Shown here one piece after another: positions 5,009 through 7,549 of a stretch of DNA of 7,549 nucleotides. Source of the DNA: an uncultured Methylococcaceae bacterium (GTDB lineage: Bacteria > Pseudomonadota > Gammaproteobacteria > Methylococcales > Methylomonadaceae); contig CAJVYO010000078.1 of assembly GCA_913009515.1 (NCBI GenBank), positions 1-7,549 of the forward strand, written 5' to 3'. Under the pieces are notes generated by a model. That model saw only the letters and a list, made by a program, of their open reading frames with translations, was not told the DNA's origin and made no database searches. The position numbers and the translations under genes are program-made. Numbering within the stretch: position 1 is the stretch's first letter; each line of letters begins with the position of its first letter.

Positions 5009-7180
5009 ATGAAAAAACTGATTAAATTTTTACTAATGCTATTTTCTTCAAGCATAGCCTTACTCGTTGCAGCGGTTGTTATTATACCTTTAATCGTTGA
5101 TTTAAATGATTATAAACCTGAAATAGAAGCCGCTGTTAAAGAAAAAACAGGCCGTACATTAAGCATTATCGGTGAGCTTGATTTATCTTTTTTTCCGTGG
5201 CTCGGCGTGAGTACAGGAAAAATATCCCTCAGTAACGCTGAAGGCTTTGCAGAACCTATTTTTGCTGAAATTGCCGCCAGTGATATTAAAATAAAATTAA
5301 TACCGTTATTATCCAAAGAAGTTGAAGTCAGCACCTTAATTTTAAAGGGCTTAACCTTAAATGCCGCCAAAAATAAACAAGGTATCAGTAATTGGGCAGA
5401 TTTAAGTCAACCCACCGAAGCAATAGCAAGCCCCACAGCTGATGATGATAATACAACGGATAATACTGATACCAATGATGAAACACCGCTAGCGGCATTA
5501 GCTGCATTTGCTATTGGTGGCATTCAAATTGAACAAGCCAATATCAGCTGGAACGACCAACAAGCACAGCAAAAAATTAATATTAAAGATTTAAATCTGC
5601 ATATCGGAGCCATTCAATTTAATCAGGCTATCCCTATCAAATTAGAGCTATTAGTTGAAAATAGCAGTCCGCAACTAAGCGAACAATTAAGCCTGTCCAC
5701 TGATTTAACCCTCACTGAAAACCTACAAAAAATCCAATTAGCTCAATTAAAAATTAACAGCATCACCGAAGGAAAAATGGTGCCTAATGGGCGTTTGGAG
5801 CTTGCCTTATCCTCCAATATTGATATTGATTTAAGCTTAGAAAAATTAGTACTCAATGATTTAAATATTCAAAGCACACCGCTTAATCTAAGTTCACAAC
5901 TAACCATTGAACATTTTAAATCAGCCCCTACCCTAGTAGGTAAGCTGAATATTGCCCGCTTTAATCCTAAACAGCTAATGCAATCCCTAAAACTTCAAGC
6001 CCCTAAAACCAGTGATGTCAAAGCATTACAAGCACTGGCGTTACAACTTGATTTACAAGGCACACAAGATAGTTTAAATCTCACTAATATCAACATTCAA
6101 CTTGATGAAACTGCAATCACCGCGTCTACTAAAATTACAAATTTTAGCCAACCTGCGATTCAGTTTAAACTCGCCATCGACAATATAGATATTGACCGTT
6201 ATAGCCCGCCAAAAACAGCAACAGCATCGAAAAAAGTCATCGCAACGCCTGCGACTGCTGTGGCAGCAAGTACAGGTTTAATTCCTGTTGAAACGCTACG
6301 TGGTTTAAATATTAATGGTGATTTAGCCATTAAAAAACTAAAAGTATCAGGACTTAATATGCAAGGTTTCGCTCTCAATATTCGGGCTAAAAAAGGTATT
6401 TTGCAGACTAAACAAAGTATTAAAACTTTATATAAAGGCAGTTATAACGGCAAAATAACCGTTAATGCCCAAGGAAAAACACCGTCTATCAGCCTTAATG
6501 AACATCTTAAGCAGGTACAACTTGAACCATTATTAAATGCATTACAGCCTGATGCACCTGCAAAAATTAAAGGAGCGGCTAACATTGATGCTCAATTAAC
6601 ATTACGCGGTAACAGTATTCCGGCTTTTAAACGCACTTTAAACGGTAAAGTTAAATTTTCAGTACATCAAGGTGCTGTGGTAGGCATTAATATTCAAAAA
6701 ATAATTGATACCGGAAAATTAGCAATTGATGGTAAAAAAATGCGACAAGGCTATAAAAATGAACAAACCTTATTTTCTGCGTTAAAAGGCAGTGCCGATA
6801 TTAAAAAAGGCATTGTGCATAACCCTGATTTACTTTTAGATTCGTCAGTCTTAGATGTCAAAGGAGCGGGTACGATTAACCTTAATAGCGAAGCACTTGC
6901 TTATAAAATACAAGCCAAACTCAAGAAAAATCCAAATAATAAAAAAGTGCTGATTAAAGGTCGTCCTATCGCCATTAATGTCAAAGGCACCATCAGCAAA
7001 CCGACTTATAATTTAGATATTATGGCAATGATAACTGACCACGAAAAAAAGAAAATCAATAAGGCTATTGATAAAGCCTTAAGTAAAGCCTTAGGCAAGG
7101 ATACTAGTAAAGCCTTAAATAAAGCCTTGGGTAAAGATACGGGTAAAGCAGTTAATGAATTGTTTAAACACTTCTTTTAA
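5009..7180 (+). CDS. AsmA-family envelope protein
   Basis: The 723-residue protein has an N-terminal signal-anchor (about residues 4-29) and then the AsmA N-terminal domain. Typical features are LNDYKPEIEAAVKEKTGRTL (32-51), GELDLSFFPWLGVSTGKISLSN (55-76) and the repeated amphipathic beta-strand pattern. The Asp/Thr-rich stretch at about 144-158 and the Ala/Thr/Lys-rich stretch at about 398-420 look like linkers. The C-terminal AsmA domain runs from LRGLNINGDLAIKKLKVSG to about residue 660. AsmA-like proteins are inner-membrane-anchored periplasmic proteins with a bridge-like lipid-transfer fold, linked to outer-membrane phospholipid and protein homeostasis. The length exceeds E. coli AsmA (617). 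The last 56 residues are a lysine-rich helical tail containing a duplicated 12-residue unit. The stop overlaps the mutY start, a pairing common in gammaproteobacteria. Confidence 0.92.
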   Translation: MKKLIKFLLMLFSSSIALLVAAVVIIPLIVDLNDYKPEIEAAVKEKTGRTLSIIGELDLSFFPWLGVSTGKISLSNAEGFAEPIFAEIAASDIKIKLIPLLSKEVEVSTLILKGLTLNAAKNKQGISNWADLSQPTEAIASPTADDDNTTDNTDTNDETPLAALAAFAIGGIQIEQANISWNDQQAQQKINIKDLNLHIGAIQFNQAIPIKLELLVENSSPQLSEQLSLSTDLTLTENLQKIQLAQLKINSITEGKMVPNGRLELALSSNIDIDLSLEKLVLNDLNIQSTPLNLSSQLTIEHFKSAPTLVGKLNIARFNPKQLMQSLKLQAPKTSDVKALQALALQLDLQGTQDSLNLTNINIQLDETAITASTKITNFSQPAIQFKLAIDNIDIDRYSPPKTATASKKVIATPATAVAASTGLIPVETLRGLNINGDLAIKKLKVSGLNMQGFALNIRAKKGILQTKQSIKTLYKGSYNGKITVNAQGKTPSISLNEHLKQVQLEPLLNALQPDAPAKIKGAANIDAQLTLRGNSIPAFKRTLNGKVKFSVHQGAVVGINIQKIIDTGKLAIDGKKMRQGYKNEQTLFSALKGSADIKKGIVHNPDLLLDSSVLDVKGAGTINLNSEALAYKIQAKLKKNPNNKKVLIKGRPIAINVKGTISKPTYNLDIMAMITDHEKKKINKAIDKALSKALGKDTSKALNKALGKDTGKAVNELFKHFF
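7073..7144 (+). repeat. Two tandem 36-base units in the AsmA-family C-terminal tail
   Basis: The unit codes for KALSKALGKDTS and then KALNKALGKDTG, followed by a partial third start (KA). The two DNA copies (7073-7108 and 7109-7144) differ at six positions, four of them in or near third codon positions. Each unit itself contains the half-repeat KAL-x-KALGKD. This looks like in-frame duplication that has been retained and has since diverged. Confidence 0.85.
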
Positions 7181-7549
7181 TGCGAGCTTCAATTTTTCAA
7201 GGCAAGGTATTAAGGTGGTTCGACCAACACGGGCGTAAAGATTTACCGTGGCAACAGCCCGTAACACCCTACCGAGTTTGGGTATCTGAGGTAATGTTGC
7301 AACAAACCCAAGTCGTGACCGTTATTCCTTATTTTAATCGCTTTATGCAGCGTTTTCCCGATGTGGAAAGCCTTGCTAAAGCACCTTTAGATGAGGTTTT
7401 AAGCCTGTGGGCAGGTTTGGGTTATTATGCCCGTGCGCGTAATTTGCATAAAGCGGCAAATACTATTTATCATGCCGCAGAATTTCCTAATACTCTCGAT
7501 GATTTAATGGCTTTATCAGGTGTCGGTGAATCCACCGCAGGGGCTATTT
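7180..7549 (+). CDS. mutY: A/G-specific adenine DNA glycosylase, N-terminal part, cut by window edge
   Basis: The first 123 codons are visible of a protein usually near 350 residues. MutY removes adenine mispaired with 8-oxoguanine, preventing G-to-T changes. Family motifs match E. coli closely: GRKDLPWQ (18-25), TPYRVWVSEVMLQQTQVVTVIPYF (29-52, with catalytic Glu37), LWAGLGYYARARNLHKAA (76-93) and the helix-hairpin-helix LSGVGESTAGAI (112-123). The catalytic Asp, the iron-sulfur cysteines and the 8-oxoG-recognition domain are outside the window. The ATG shares one base with the upstream TAA (sequence TAATG), and no Shine-Dalgarno is seen, so translation is probably coupled to the AsmA-family gene. 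E118 occupies a place that is Arg in E. coli (GVGRSTAGAI). Confidence 0.97.
   Translation, partial: MRASIFQGKVLRWFDQHGRKDLPWQQPVTPYRVWVSEVMLQQTQVVTVIPYFNRFMQRFPDVESLAKAPLDEVLSLWAGLGYYARARNLHKAANTIYHAAEFPNTLDDLMALSGVGESTAGAI

Noticed and set aside
5110..5370. Minus-strand open frame of 86 codons
   Set aside because: It is antisense to the well-conserved AsmA N-terminal domain, with no ribosome binding site or recognisable protein features.
5440..5495. Asp/Thr-rich stretch of the AsmA-family protein as a calcium-binding repeat
   Set aside because: It has no regular DxDxD or GGxGxD spacing; it looks like a flexible low-complexity linker.

Overview
This window is chromosomal sequence from an AT-rich bacterium, most likely a gammaproteobacterium. 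The evidence is gene content and order. A membrane-anchored rhodanese (YibN type), secB and gpsA sit in a row on one strand, as in the Escherichia coli order yibN-grxC-secB-gpsA-cysE. An AsmA-family gene also directly precedes mutY. I cannot fix the genus from sequence alone. I see no insertion sequence, phage gene, CRISPR array, tRNA or rRNA, and no gene-free stretch longer than about 140 bases.

Left part (1-3524, all minus strand; transcription runs right to left). In transcription order the genes are a HIT-family hydrolase, an ArsR-family regulator, a membrane-anchored rhodanese, secB, gpsA, and the 5' part of a succinyl-CoA synthetase beta gene (sucC) cut by the window edge. From the ArsR gene to gpsA the gaps are 28, 50 and 15 bases, so this is probably one operon. 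sucC follows after 91 bases that contain a perfect TATAAT on its strand, so it may have its own promoter. The regulator has the two-cysteine arrangement of persulfide-sensing SqrR/BigR/YgaV proteins and lies next to a sulfur-transfer enzyme. A sulfur-responsive regulator therefore appears to head an operon that includes a protein-export chaperone and a phospholipid-precursor enzyme. This is the most interesting part of the window.

Middle part (3606-4870). A plus-strand gene encodes a polytopic membrane protein with histidine motifs in or next to its membrane segments; I cannot name it. It converges with a minus-strand gene for a small hydrophobic protein, and the two stop codons share the four bases TTAA.

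Right part (5009-7549, plus strand). An AsmA-family envelope protein starts at an ATG with a clear ribosome binding site and ends in a lysine-rich repeat tail. Its stop codon overlaps by one base the start of mutY, the adenine DNA glycosylase, which runs off the window.

Most genes are housekeeping. The points that deserve follow-up are the ArsR-rhodanese-secB-gpsA arrangement with its control region, the missing grxC, and the unidentified histidine-rich membrane protein.
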